NCBI GenBank assembly: GCA_009746045.1
Contig: RPFO01000080.1
Span: forward strand, 5,795,339 to 5,859,338
Direction: 5' to 3'
Length of the DNA stretch: 64,000 bases
Source: Mesostigma viride
Lineage: Eukaryota; Streptophyta; Mesostigmatophyceae; Mesostigmatales; Mesostigmataceae
The notes beneath the pieces are model-generated. The model did no database searches, was not told where the DNA came from, and saw only the letters and a list, made by a program, of their open reading frames with translations. This document shows positions 1 to 14,040 of the stretch, one piece after another. Every line of letters starts with the position of its first letter. Position 1 is the first letter of the stretch. The translations under genes and the position numbers were made by a program.

Positions 1-594
1 AACATGACCATGTTGGAGACTTCAAGTGGAGCATCATGATTACTGTTTTCACTATTACGTAACCCATGGTTCATGTTAACATGGCATAATGAGCAAATCC
101 TATTGACCCCATGACTAATGGTGAAGTTAATAAAGTTACATCGTGGCACGTCACTATAGCATCAAGTTGCATCATTGTGCATAAAGTAGTTTAGCACTGA
201 GTTGGCATGCCAACACCAGGTACACTAAATAAATTAAAACCAGAATTGATAAACAACCCAGTATCCAAATACAGTATCCATATATATGCAGGTCGTACTA
301 CAGGTACAGCCACGGCTGCCACGCGGCTTCTGCAGCGATCACGCTCTTTCTCCTAGACAATTGCTCTACTGGTCCCTACAGGTCGGTCGACTTGGACCAT
401 GATGCGTCAAGAACCGTTAATTGACCGACTTAAACAAGATGTTTGTCTACATGCAGCTGTCTGCACCTAACTAACGCGAAACCGCGTGCTACCAAATATA
501 GCGGGAAATGCATGAGTAACACATGTCAACGCACAACCGGTGGAAATCACGCGATACCAACCGCGGCAACAGTGGTGTGAACATAGCGGGCACT
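1..594. other. no gene recognised; left flank of transposon region
   Basis: No coding potential is visible. A short palindrome-bearing string near 193-206 (actgagttggca) recurs in the same orientation near 11322, beyond the other gene of the supposed transposon. That could mark element ends, but I could not define inverted terminal repeats. Confidence 0.4.
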
Positions 595-935
595 GCCATG
601 CAAAAAAGCACCAGCAGCGGCATCAGTAGCAAATTGTAGTAGCGGAACAATAGCCACTACATCAATGCAACAACACATCAGCCCAGCAACACAGCAGCAG
701 CATGACCGTAGCACAGCAGCAGCACAACTGTAGCTCAGCAGCACGGCCGCAATGCAGCAGTGCATCAACACAGCAGCACGGCAGCAGCACGACAGCAATA
801 CATCAGCGGCACGGCAGCAATGCAGCAACACATCAGCACAACAGCACAACAGCAGCACGGCAGCAATGCAGCAAACAGTAGCATGGCAGCACAGCAGCAG
901 CAGCAGCAGCAGCAGCACATGAGCAGCTCAATGAC
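595..935. repeat. degenerate CAG/CACGG-type repeat
   Basis: An irregular low-complexity tract of cagcag, cagcacgg and caacacatcag units ends in an uninterrupted run of CAG near 895-915. It lies just beyond the stop of the minus-strand transposase-like gene, so it would fall in its 3' untranslated region. All six frames are largely open here, so the short ORFs across it are not evidence of genes. Confidence 0.7.
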
Positions 936-954
936 AACAACCGCTGCTCGCGCT

Positions 955-3900
955 TCAGCAGTCGTCGTCGTCGTCGTCGTCGTCATCGTCATCGGCAAGG
1001 ATGAGCGCTCGCTTCCGACGCCGGGAGGCGCCTGCGTTGTTGTTCTCCGCCACATCGTCGCTGGGTGGAACCATCTCGCGCAATCGAGCCTCGGCCAGGG
1101 TGATATCCGGCGCTTGCAACGCAGGGACGACCACACCGGGGCACCCGCAGATCTGTGCCTCCAGCTCGTGGAGAGGCACGCAAGAAACCGCGTCCTCCTC
1201 CCAACGGGCACCCCAGTACATGGCTACCATGTCGTTTTGCGTGTCGACAACAGCGACACGACCATGGTACCTGCCGTCCCGGCTTTCGGTGCGACCGTCC
1301 GCGGATGTCACACGCTCCGACGCCCAATGACACACGACTTGCCCTACGAGGTTGCGGCTGCCACTCTTGACCTGCAGCCTTATGCCTTCCCAGCATGCCT
1401 TCGCCATGCCGACGATGCCCTTCGAGCATTCAGCATCTTGCCACTTCACGACCGGGTGTTCCGCGTCATAGGGCACCTCCTTCAGCGCCTTTAGGCACTC
1501 CTTGGTGAGCTTTTTGTTCGCACCCAAGGAGACTGCATGGGGCGGCTGACCTCGCTTGCCCACCACTTGTGTCAAGACGAGGTCTGACGCGGTGATGATC
1601 ACCGTGTGCGCCGCAGTGGTTGGCGGATGGGGCCATTGCGCAATGTCTGGGTTCCACGGGTGCCACGTGTCACGCAAATGCTTAGCGCGGTATACAAAGA
1701 GCTCAATAGAAGGTTGGCCGCCATCCTCCTTCGCAACCACCTCCTTGATGATGCAAAGAGGACTGGAGTCCACGTGAGCTTCGAGTTGCAGAGAATACCA
1801 GCTGAAGGGTGCCAGTATAGAACAGCGGCCTTTCTCAACGCCTTGCATGCGCTTCAAGTAAGCGACCTTGGCTGTCATGGCCCTGTCTTCTGCCGCCCAT
1901 TCCTGCTGTGTGTGGCCATCATGAAGAACTCGGTCTACCAGCGGGGTGACGCGCACCGCCTCTGCGTCGACCAACGCCATGAAGTGCTCTTCTTGCGTCG
2001 GTGGTGGTTCAGGGCTGCATCGTGCTCACGCAGGGCGGAGATGTCCGCGCGAGATGGCCACGGCAAAGGGCGCCACTCCTCAGGCACCTCCTCAGGGCAT
2101 GTGGGACTTTTGCGAAAAAGGCCTCGTTTGGCTTGATGGTGTCGGGCGGAAAGTACCACTGCCAGATGCCATGGGGCAACTTCTCGACCCTTGTTTTGAT
2201 CGACTCCAGCTCCTTCCCCAAAACTCCATGTTCAATGGTGCGAAGGCTGGGGTGTCCTGCAACATCGGAATGCGGTCTGGATCCACAAGTCGGACGCCAA
2301 ACAGCGGCCGCCCCTCCGCATCAACTTGTAAGGCTGTGTCATCGCCTTCCCGCACCGTGGCGCGCCTTCCTGTCGAGTCCCCGCGGGCTGCCACGGCGTC
2401 TTTTGGGACTCCGTGGTCCGGTAGGACAACCAGGTCTCTGCGTTGCCCTGTACCTGGAAGAAGACGGCGTGGTGCACCTTCATTGAGCGACCGCGTTTTT
2501 TCAGGCACCGGCTGTGCCGCTCCGCCCCCGCCGGCTGCGCCTCCGGCCCGCCGCGCGCCGGCTGCCCCGCCCCGCCGCCCGTCGACTGCCCCGCCCCGCC
2601 GCCCGTCGACAGCCCCCCCCCGCCCACGCGCGCCGCAGCGCCGCTGGCCCCCCGCACGCCGACCGCCCTGCCCCGCCGCCCGTCGACTGCCCCGCCCCGC
2701 CGCCCGTCGACAGCCCCGCCCCGCCGCATGCCAGCTGCGCCGGCCCGCCGCCCACGCGCGCCGGCAGCGCCTGGCCCCCGCACGGCCGACGGCCCTGCCC
2801 CGCCGCCCGTCGACTGCCCGCCCCGCCGCCGTTGACAGCCCCGCCCCGCCGCCCACGCGCGCCGGCAGCGCCGCTGGCCCCCCGCACGCCGACGCCTGCC
2901 CCGCCGCCCGTCGACTGCCCCGCCCCGCCGCCCGTCGACAGCCCCGCCCCGGCGCCCACGCGCGCCGGCAGCGCCGCTGGCCCCCCGCGCGCCGACTGCC
3001 CCGCCACGCCGCCCGTCGACAGCCCCGCCCCGCCGCCCGCGCGCCGGCAGCGCCGCTGGCCCCGCGCGCCGACGGCCCCGCCCCCGCCCGTCGACAGCCC
3101 CGCCCCGCCGCCCACGCGCGCCGGCAGCACCGCTGGCCCCCGCACGCCGACTGCCCCGCCCGCCGCCCGTCGACAGCCCCGCCCCGCCGCCCGTCGACAG
3201 CCCCGCCCCGCCGCCCACGCGCGCCGGCAGCGCCGCTGGCCCCCGCACGCCGACCGCCCTGCCCCGCCGCCCGTCGACTGCCCCGCCCCGCCGCCCGTCG
3301 ACAGCCCCGCCCCGCCGCATCCAGCTGCGCCGCCCGCCGCCCACGCGCGCCGGCAGCGCCGCTGGCCCCCGCACGCCGACCGCCCTGCCCCGCCGCCCGT
3401 CGACTGCCCCGCCCCGCCGCCCGTGACAGCCCCGCCCCGCCGCCCACGCGCGCCGGCAGCGCCGCTGGCCCCCCGCACGCCGACGGCCCTGCCCCGCCGC
3501 CCGTCGACTGCCCCGCCCCGCCGCCCGTTGACAGCCCCGCCCCGGCGCCCACGCGCGCCGGCAGCGCCGCTGGCCCCCCGCGCGCCGACTGCCCCGCCCC
3601 GCCGCCCGTCGACAGCCCCGCCCCGCGCCCACGCGCGCCGGCAGCGCCGCTGGCCCCCGCGCGCCGACTGCCCCGCCACGCCGCCCGTCGACAGCCCCGC
3701 CCCGCCGCCCACGCGCGCCGGCAGCGCCGCTGGCCCCCGCGCGCCGACGGCCCCGCCCCGCCGCCCGTCGACAGCCCCGCCCCGCCGCCCACAGCGCCCG
3801 CGCACGCGCGCCGGCCGCCCGCACGCCGACTGCCCCGCCCCGCCGCCCGTCGACAGCCCCGCCCCGCCGCCCACGCGCGCCGGCAGCACCGCTGGCCCCC

Positions 3901-6779
3901 GCCCGTCGACTGCCCCGCCCCGCCGCCCGTCGACAGCCCCGCCCCGCCGCCCACGCGCGCCGGCAGCGCCGCTGGCCCCCCGCGCGCCGACGGCCCTGCC
4001 CCGCCGCCCGTCGACTGCCCCGCCCCGCCGCCCGTCGACAGCCCCGCCCCGCCGCCCACGCGCGCCGGCAGCGCCGCTGGCCCCCCGCACGCCGACCGCC
4101 CTGCCCCGCCGCCCGTCGACTGCCCCGCCCCGCCGCCCGTCGACAGCCCCGCCCCGCCGCCCACGCGCGCCGGCAGCGCCGCTGGCCCCCCGCACGCCGA
4201 CCGCCCCGCCACGCCGCCCGTCGACTGCCCCGCCCCGCCGCCCGTCGACAGCCCCGCCCCGCCGCCCACGCGCGCCGGCAGCGCCGCTGGCCCCCCGCGC
4301 GCTGACTGCCCCGCCACGCCGCCCGTCGACAGCCCCGCCCCGCCGCCCACGCGCGCCGGCAGCACCGCTGGCCCCCCGCACGCCGACTGCCCCGCCCCGC
4401 CGCCCGTCGACAGCCCCGCCCCGCCGCCCACGCGCGCCGGCAGCACCGCTGGCCCCCCGCACGCCGACGGCCCTGCCCCGCCGCCCGTCGACTGCCCCGC
4501 CCCGCCGCCCGTCGACAGCCCCGCCCCGCCGCCCACGCGCGCCGGCAGCACCGCTGGCCCCCCGCACGCCGACGGCCCTGCCCCGCCGCCCGTCGACTGC
4601 CCCGCCCCGCCGCCCGTCGACAGCCCCGCCCCGCCGCCCACGCGCGCCGGCAGCGCCGCTGGCCCCCGCGCGCCGACTGCCCCGCCCCGCCGCCCGCGCG
4701 CGCCGGCAGCACCGCTGGCCCGCCGCCCGTCGACGGCCCTGCCCCGCCGCCCGTCGACTGCCCCGCCCCGCCGCGCACCGGCAGCGCCGCCCCGCTGCCC
4801 GCTGACTGCCCCGCCCCGCCGCGTGCCGGCTGCGCCGCCGCTGCCGCCCCGCCGCGCACCGATGGCGCCGCCCCTCCGTGCGCCGGCTGCGCCTCGCTGC
4901 ACGCAGGCTGCACGACATCACCACGCACCCTGGTGACCTTGATAACCTGATCCTCCCTACCGGTCATCCAATCTACTGTGCTGCACCAACCGGCAAACGA
5001 CTCGCGCTGCAACGGAGTGAGAAAGTTCCTGACATCGTAAGCGACCCCCAATACCTTGACCTCCGTGCCAGCGGGGACGGTCGAGTTGCAGTTCGCAGCT
5101 GCACCACTAGGCTGACGGAATGCCTCTTCTATGGCCGCCACCCAGCTCTCCAAAGTTGGGTACTTGTGCACGAAGCTAGGCCCCCCCGCCACAGCGTGTC
5201 TCATGTAGGCCACAAGCACGCCGAATTTCTGATCTGGGTCGGCGTGCGTGTGGCCCACGAGCATGCGGTGCATTTCGACGACGTCGAAGAAGCCAACGTG
5301 TACGAGCCACCATGCAAACAGTAAGACGGTGTGATTCCGGTTTTCACTCCCACCGTCCAGTTGCAGGCACAAACACCTGGGCATGTGCGGCAGCCCCGCC
5401 CTCCTCCATGGCTGGTCCCTCATCAACTGCGCCAGGATGTGCATCAGCATCGTGACGGTGACACTGCCGGAGAGGTTGTCGGTCATGAGGACCCATGCGA
5501 GAACGATGAACCACATCGCCTTGTACCCATGGACGGCCGCACAGAAGAGCGAGAACGGCATCATGCCACCTGCATAGCTGCCCCATGAGTCGGGCCCCCC
5601 CACCAGCTTCGGCCAGTATGTCTTGGCGTGATCCAGCTTGTCGAGGTTGATCGACAAAATGGCCGTCAACATAGCGGCCACCATCGCGCAGGCAAGCTCG
5701 CGCCTCAACCAATAGTTCTGGCGGGTAAACCAGGCCAGAGCGACATGCTGCTTGATTTGGTTGTCGACGTACTGCCGTTGTGCCTCAGTTGAAGCACCGC
5801 GGCGCCGCATGCGCAGTTCCACGCAGTCCGCGCAGTGACCGGTGCTCTTGTTGTGCGGGCATACCACCACCTTCGGGCTCCTCTGCCCTGGGAAGTAGTC
5901 GCCTTTGCAGTAGGTGCGCCAGATGCGGTAGAATGCGTTGTAGCCTAGCACCTTGGCCCCTTCCCCCGCTTCTGCCACCACGTCTTCAACGTACATGGCG
6001 TGCATCTCCTTGATGGACATGACGTCCATGAAGACAACGCCAGCATGAGTCGGGTCATGGTCTGCGATCTGCTGCACCAACTCGTGCATCCACATTGCTG
6101 CGTGTTCGCCAACCTCCGAACGCCCCCGAGCATCACGCTCAGGTGGTGCGTGCTCCAGACCAACACCGAAAGTCGCTAGGTCGTTGGGATGCACGGTCAG
6201 GAAATACTCTTTCGCCGACACGACCGACGCCACCAGATTGTTCCAAGTCGCCCGGGTAACGCCGGCCATCTTCCGGATGGCAGATGCACAACCGGTGACG
6301 GTGTACATGCACCCCGCAATCACCACGTCCACGTGTAAAGGGCCGGTAATGATGTACTTCTTGTAACGGCCACCGTCGGCAGGGGATTCTACCTCGATGT
6401 TGCCCACGCCGGCCGACCGGATCACGTCGCAAAGGGAGGCCATGCGCTGCTGGTCCGTTTGGTTGTACAGGTACTCTCGAAAGGCAGTCCACGACCTGGT
6501 ATCGGTAAGTAAGGTGCCCACCTTCTCGAGGCAATGCTCCCCACAAGTCGGACCGCACTTCCTGGCCTTGGCGATGTCCTTGTCAACGGACTTCAATTTG
6601 GAGGCGAGAAGCCGGGCGCCATCTTTCTTCCCACTGCGCTTCGCTCGAGAGGAAGACGTGCCGGGCCCCATTTCCGTGTGAAGCAGGTCGTCGTCAGAGC
6701 CGTCAGAATCTACGCCCCAACTAGCTTCAGAACTCGCATCCGAATCCACCAGGTCTGGCACATCCCATTCTTCATCCAT
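955..6779 (-). CDS. transposase-like protein with integrase-fold (DDE-type) core, interrupted
   Basis: The minus-strand reading begins with an acidic N-terminus (MDEEWDVPDLVD). It continues through a Cys cluster (CGPTCGEHC, about residue 80), a second one (CPHNKSTGHCADC, about residue 315), a segment SINLDKLDHAKTYW, a segment LQLDGGSENRN and GHTHADPDQKFG (about residues 510-525). The spacing of the Asp-bearing strands and the GHTH..D..F motif resembles the integrase-like core of eukaryotic DUF7869/KDZ-type transposases; I infer a transposase and cannot name the superfamily. After about residue 630 the frame enters a GC-rich repeat (2540-4860). Beyond it the coding-like text passes through three frames: 2480-2230 (RIPMLQDTPAFAPLNMEF), 2220-2090 (LPHGIWQWYFPPDTIKPNE) and 1980-955, a Tudor-like tail ending in poly-Asp. 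Small introns or frameshifts must therefore exist at 2000-2240. The element may be decayed. Confidence 0.6.
2540..4860. repeat. 105-bp GC-rich tandem repeat inside the transposase-like gene
   Basis: About two dozen units, full period 105 bp (35 codons) with shorter variants. Each is built of a 24-bp sub-repeat containing cccgtcgac plus a segment ccacgcgcgccggcagcgcc. There are no stops on either strand in several frames, so long plus-strand Pro/Ala and minus-strand Gly/Arg/Ala ORFs arise; I treat these as shadows except possibly the minus frame continuous with the transposase. Single-base indels shift frames between units. Confidence 0.85.
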
Positions 6780-7115
6780 GTTAATAGGAAATCTACTGTA
6801 TTACACCCGGTGGTGCTTGGACAGAAGCAAGAAACCCCGCCCACCGCTCAAATGTGGCGCCCAACAAAGCCCCAAACTGTTTTCTTCAATAAGTCTACTG
6901 TTCTACATCCGGTGGTGGATGGACACAAGCAATAAAGGCCCCGCCCACACCTCAGATTTCTTTAGAAAATCTACTGATCTACATTCGATGGCGCCTTCAC
7001 AGAAGCAGGAAACTCCGCCCACCGGTCAAATGTGACGCCCAACAAAGCCCCAACTGATTTCTTCAAGAAGTATACTGTTTTACAGCCGGTAGTGCTTGGG
7101 CAGAAGCACTATAAA
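6780..7115. promoter_or_regulatory. tandem degenerate repeats between divergent genes
   Basis: Four to five imperfect units of roughly 75-110 bp share a tctactgt..tacatccggtggtg core, a cagaagcaagaaac segment and ccccgcccac boxes. They start at the transposase ATG and lie between two divergently transcribed genes of the presumed transposon. Subterminal repeats bound by transposase or a shared promoter are possible roles; both are inference. Confidence 0.45.
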
Positions 7116-7165
7116 AGAGACAACCAGCGCAGGCCAGAAATCGCAGGCCAGAAATCGCAACTATG
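7116..7165 (-). mobile_element. 3' end fragment of tail-less SINE-like family
   Basis: Read on the minus strand this ends in GCGCTGGTTGTCTC and carries the gatttctggcct segment twice. The same 3' end closes the elements at 16351-16592 and 25494-25798. Confidence 0.5.
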
Positions 7166-7287
7166 TAAAGCCCGCCCACACATCGGATTTCTTTACGAAA
7201 AACCTGTTTTACATTCGATGGGGTCTTGACAGATTCAAACAAATTATCGTTTCTACCTGCGTGCGACTGCTGCGGCTGAGTGCTGCA

Positions 7288-8318
7288 ACTTGTCTTCACG
7301 TCTTCACGTCTTCACGTCTTCACGTCTTCACGTCTTCACCGCGTCTTCACCTGTCTTCACCACGTCTTCACGGCTTCACGGCTTCACGTCTTCACGGCTT
7401 CACCTGAACACCTGAACTTCACCTGAACTTGCCGTATCGTGTCTTCACGTCTTCACGTCTTCACGTCTTCACGTCTTCACGTCTTCACCGCGTCTTCACC
7501 TGTCTTCACCACGTCTTCACGGCTTCACGGCTTCACGTCTTCACGGCTTCACCTGAACACCTGAACTTCACCTGAACTTGCCGTATCGTGTCTTCACGTC
7601 TTCACGTCTTCACGTCTTCACGTCTTCACGTCTTCACGTCTTCACCGCGTCTTCACCTGTCTTCACCACGTCTTCACGGCTTCACGGCTTCACGTCTTCA
7701 CGGCTTCACCTGAACACCTGAACTTCACCTGAACTTGCCGTATCGTGTCTTCACGTCTTCACGTCTTCACGTCTTCACGTCTTCACGTCTTCACCGCGTC
7801 TTCACCTGTCTTCACCACGTCTTCACGGCTTCACGGCTTCACGTCTTCACGGCTTCACCTGAACACCTGAACTTCACCTGAACTTGCCGTATCGTGTCTT
7901 CACGTCTTCACGTCTTCACGTCTTCACGTCTTCACGTCTTCACCGCGTCTTCACCTGTCTTCACCACGTCTTCACGGCTTCACGGCTTCACGTCTTCACG
8001 GCTTCACCTGAACACCTGAACTTCACCTGAACTTGCCGTATCGTGTCTTCACGTCTTCACGTCTTCACGTCTTCACGTCTTCACGTCTTCACCGCGTCTT
8101 CACCTGTCTTCACCACGGCTTCACGGCTTCACGTCTTCACGTCTTCACGGCTTCACCTGAACACCTGAACTTCACCTGAACTTGCCGTATCGTGTCTTCA
8201 CGTCTTCACGTCTTCACGTCTTCACGTCTTCACGTCTTCACCACGTCTTCACCTGTCTTCACCACGTCTTCACGGCTTCACGGCTTCACGTCTTCACGGC
8301 TTCACCTGAACACCTGAA
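7288..8318. repeat. cttcacgt microsatellite with ~150-bp higher-order repeat
   Basis: Basic unit cttcacgt or cttcacgg, organised into about seven higher-order units of 149-156 bp. Each ends acctgaacttgccgtatcgtg; these ends lie at about 7431, 7580, 7736, 7886, 8035 and 8183. It sits upstream of the ORF at 8480. Confidence 0.9.
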
Positions 8319-8479
8319 CTTTGCGTATCGTATCTTTGATACATTGCATCATTTGCATGCCTTGGAGCTGCACGTCTTCAAGCAGTGTCACCCAGTTCCC
8401 GCTTGATTCAAATGCACTTCGCGCTTGAATTCGTGACTTCGCTCAAGGTGGAAGGTGATGGGCACTAGCCACGGGAACT

Positions 8480-11306
<2,827 letters not shown>

Positions 11307-11715
11307 ATCAGTTCTTTGACACTGAGTTGGCACTAGACGCAACACCTTTGATGCACATGAGTGCAGGGCGCATGTGTGGAAACCATGCAACCATGGCGAT
11401 CCCTCAAAAAGTTTGGTTATGTAATAAGTGAGACAATTATTCCGGACGTATGATGGCCCAACGTCCTGTAAGGTTGAGTTGTCTTATTCAATTGGCATAT
11501 GTTGTCTTATTGATGTTGTCTCATTGCCTTAATGGGTCAATTGTCTTAGTTTATATCATGTATATCTTGGGAAACTCATTGCTTCAATAAAATGCATGTT
11601 AGGCGCAATCAACCCCCTCAAACACATCTGAAAACTGCACAGTGCATCAAATGTATCCTAAACAAAAAAATGTATCCTAATCCGGTAAAACCACCCAAAT
11701 TGCTTTTTATCAGAG
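11307..11715. other. no gene recognised
   Basis: AT-richer sequence with repeated ttgtcttatt and gttgtctca words at 11470-11550. No ORF of interest is seen. It is the right flank of the presumed transposon and ends where copia coding sequence begins. Confidence 0.4.
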
Positions 11716-12121
11716 CAGGGCAAGTTTGTTCAGCTGGTACAGCAGACTGCAGAAGAGGGTCTGTATCAGTTCAGATGTGGCAGAATGCAGGGCCATATGC
11801 GAGGGGATCCAGTCCAGCCTGTACATAAAGGAGTTAATGCTGGAGCTGGCTTCAGTTACCCCTTGGACCTTGCAGATGGAGACGTTGTTGCTAACAGACA
11901 GCATGGGTATGGTCCAGTTTGTTCACAAGCAGCTGGCCAGGAGCCGGGACCTGGATTATTTGTTGCTGAAGGAGTTGGCCAGTTTGGTTGACTTGAAGCA
12001 TATCCCTGGCGAGGAGAACCCTGCTGATGCATTGACAAAGCTGCCACACAAGGCCCCAGCCCAGTACAATGTACTGAGGAAGCTCATGAATGCTGACTGT
12101 CAAGTCGGTCTATCTGTCTAA
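11716..12121 (+). pseudogene. Ty1/copia polyprotein remnant: RNase H C-terminus
   Basis: The open frame reads FSWYSRLQKRVCISSDVAEC, then LLLTDSMGMVQFVHKQ, then KHIPGEENPADALTKLP and stops at 12121. This is the copia RNase H order: SW.S..Q..V..SS..AE, then the D of a D-[NS] strand, then HIP.E.NPAD.LTK. Only the last ~130 residues of the polyprotein remain. Gag, protease, integrase and reverse transcriptase are absent, so the element was 5' truncated or deleted. The downstream polypurine tract and LTR fit the assignment. Confidence 0.85.
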
Positions 12122-12850
12122 AAGCTGAGAGCTGGGTGCTTAAGTCTCTGGATATCAGGCTGGGAGCTTGATTGTACATAATCCTGAGCACACCTTGAGG
12201 GGTGAGACATGTCTCTGGTGTGGGAATGTCTGACATTGTCTCTGATGGAGAGATGTCTATCTGGGGTTTTCATCTCAGTCTGAGGTTTCCCCAGATCTGT
12301 GGTTTGTGGGCGGGGTTCGATTCCCTGGTGCCGTCTTAAGGCGGAGTTTCACGGACTGGCTGACCCATCCACCATGCTGGTGAGGTGGCGACAGGTCCCC
12401 TGATTTTCCACGGTTGGAACGATTATAGGAGCTTGTGTTTTGCATGTGCTTCGCGTAGATGTTGTGTCTGGTTCGATAAGGGGCAGCAGACCGGCGCCGA
12501 CTCCCGTCTGGGGGTCAGCAATGTTTTCTGATGAGCTGTTGTGGGTGATCTGTGGGGTTTCGCCTAAGGTCCTGAAGGTTGTACATACTTCTCAAGTTCT
12601 TAGCTGAACACCTATGGGCTGCCACAGTTGGCCAACCTCTTGTACATGGGTAACACAACGAGCCTCCCGTGAAGGGATAGGGACTCATTGTAATTTGTTT
12701 GTGCTCCTGAGCCAGTATGGGTGCTATGTACATATAATAAGGAATCCAAGCTGACTGTCATGCCCAGCGGGTTGTGACTTGTAGTCTGGGGAGGATATCC
12801 AGTACCCATTGTGTGTGTTTGTATGTAGACTTGTGTGAGCTGCTACAGCT
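12122..12850 (+). other. copia 3' non-coding region
   Basis: Lies between the RNase H stop and the polypurine tract, about 730 bp, with no ORF that reads like protein. It is rich in gagacatgtctct-type imperfect palindromes at 12190-12260. A ggttcgattcc string near 12316 resembles a Pol III B box, but no tRNA fold surrounds it. Confidence 0.5.
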
Positions 12851-12865
12851 CAAGAAAAGAAAGGA
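12851..12865 (+). other. polypurine tract
   Basis: caagaaaagaaagga directly abuts the inferred LTR start, as expected for plus-strand priming in an LTR retrotransposon. Confidence 0.7.
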
Positions 12866-13563
12866 TTGGAGTTAACGCCAAGCGCATTGGCGTGATCCTG
12901 ATTCGGCATATCTCTGCGATTCCAGCGGCACCGGAACGAGTTCATTCCGACAAGTATCAAGAAAGTTATGGCGTTCCGACTTCCCGGTCGCGCGCGAGCG
13001 CGAGCCGGCTGTTCGTCTAAATCGGACGTGAATATTTGCCGACGACATATGGGGTCGACAGTAATTCCTGGGCTGACAGGAATTAGGTGCTGTACCTACG
13101 ACGGTATTGGATTAATACGTCGTACGCAGGAAATAGGAACCTTAACCTGTGGTCTGTTGGTACCGCAGGCTTAGTCCTGGACTTCTAGGTGCAGATGCAA
13201 TAGTCACTGTGGACTGTGCTCTGTGGTCACTGTGCCTGTATGGCAGACCTACTGTATAGGAACTGGGCGCTGTACAGGTAGTGAATACTGTACCGGGGGT
13301 GTTATTACTGAGCAGGCCTCCTAGGCTGCTCAGGACTAGCAAGCACAGTGCACAAGTATATAAACAATAGGCCAGTGCCAAATGGGCATCTCTTGCGAGC
13401 CCGCCTCACGTGTTGTGCCTTGGCAAGCGCGTGTACAAGCCTCAAGTGTGTGAGCGCTGTAACATTATCCGATTTAACAAAGCTCCGTTTCCAACCATAT
13501 TCACACATTGCTGCATTGCAACCATATCCTTCACATTGCGTGTGCTAGGAACGTTAACTCCAA
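12866..13563 (+). repeat. copia 3' LTR
   Basis: The segment is bounded by a perfect 12-bp inverted repeat, TTGGAGTTAACG at 12866 and CGTTAACTCCAA ending at 13563, similar to TGTTGGA..TCCAACA copia LTR ends. A TATA-like agtatataaacaa lies at about 13353, some 210 bp before the end. The polypurine tract is immediately upstream and RNase H lies further upstream in the same orientation. No 5' LTR is in the window, so target duplication cannot be checked. Confidence 0.75.
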
Positions 13564-13565
13564 CG

Positions 13566-14040
13566 ACTCCAGACGCCCCAGCTTAGGGGAATACGGCAGC
13601 AGTAGTGTAGAATAGTTAGACCGTGGCCATGTACATGTAAGCCTCCTATAGGCTCTATACCAGCTGATTCACGAGTATTATTTAGCCATGTACATGTGCG
13701 CCTATGATGTGCCACACTCCAGATGATGCCTAGCTTTATTTAGTTATGCTGTGCCCATGCAGAGAGCTGCTCTCTGCTGAGATGCCACGCTCTAGCTCTT
13801 GTTGTATAGCTATGCTGAGGCTTCCCCCCCATGACACTGGGCTCCCCCTAGCTTAGCTGGGCATAGCTTGAAGATCATGGGGATGCAGGTGCCATGGTGC
13901 ATGCACCTAGAGCAAGTGTCGTTTACATTCCCACCCTTGCAGGAAGTAGCTTAGAATGTATTATAGGCCATATGCCCCCTTCTCAAGGGCTATGTGCTAC
14001 ATATTCTCCCAACGGAGTTATGTTCCTAATTAATTAACCT
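13566..14040 (+). mobile_element. 3' end of ORF1-only LINE-like element
   Basis: Closely matches, in inverted orientation, the 3' untranslated part of the element at 31618-32570 (shared cttaggggaatac, gtgtagaatagttagac, gcatagcttgaagatcatgggg). It ends with a ctcc-CAAC-ggag stem-loop at about 14010-14023 and an AATTAATTAA tail. The 5' side is truncated at the end of the ORF. Confidence 0.7.

Noticed and set aside
1946-4936. Plus-strand Pro/Ala-rich ORF of ~1000 codons
   Set aside because: It is the complement of the GC-rich repeat inside the minus-strand transposase-like gene, with no domain outside the repeat.
12310-12330. Pol III B box ggttcgattcc in copia 3' region
   Set aside because: Isolated motif without an A box or fold.
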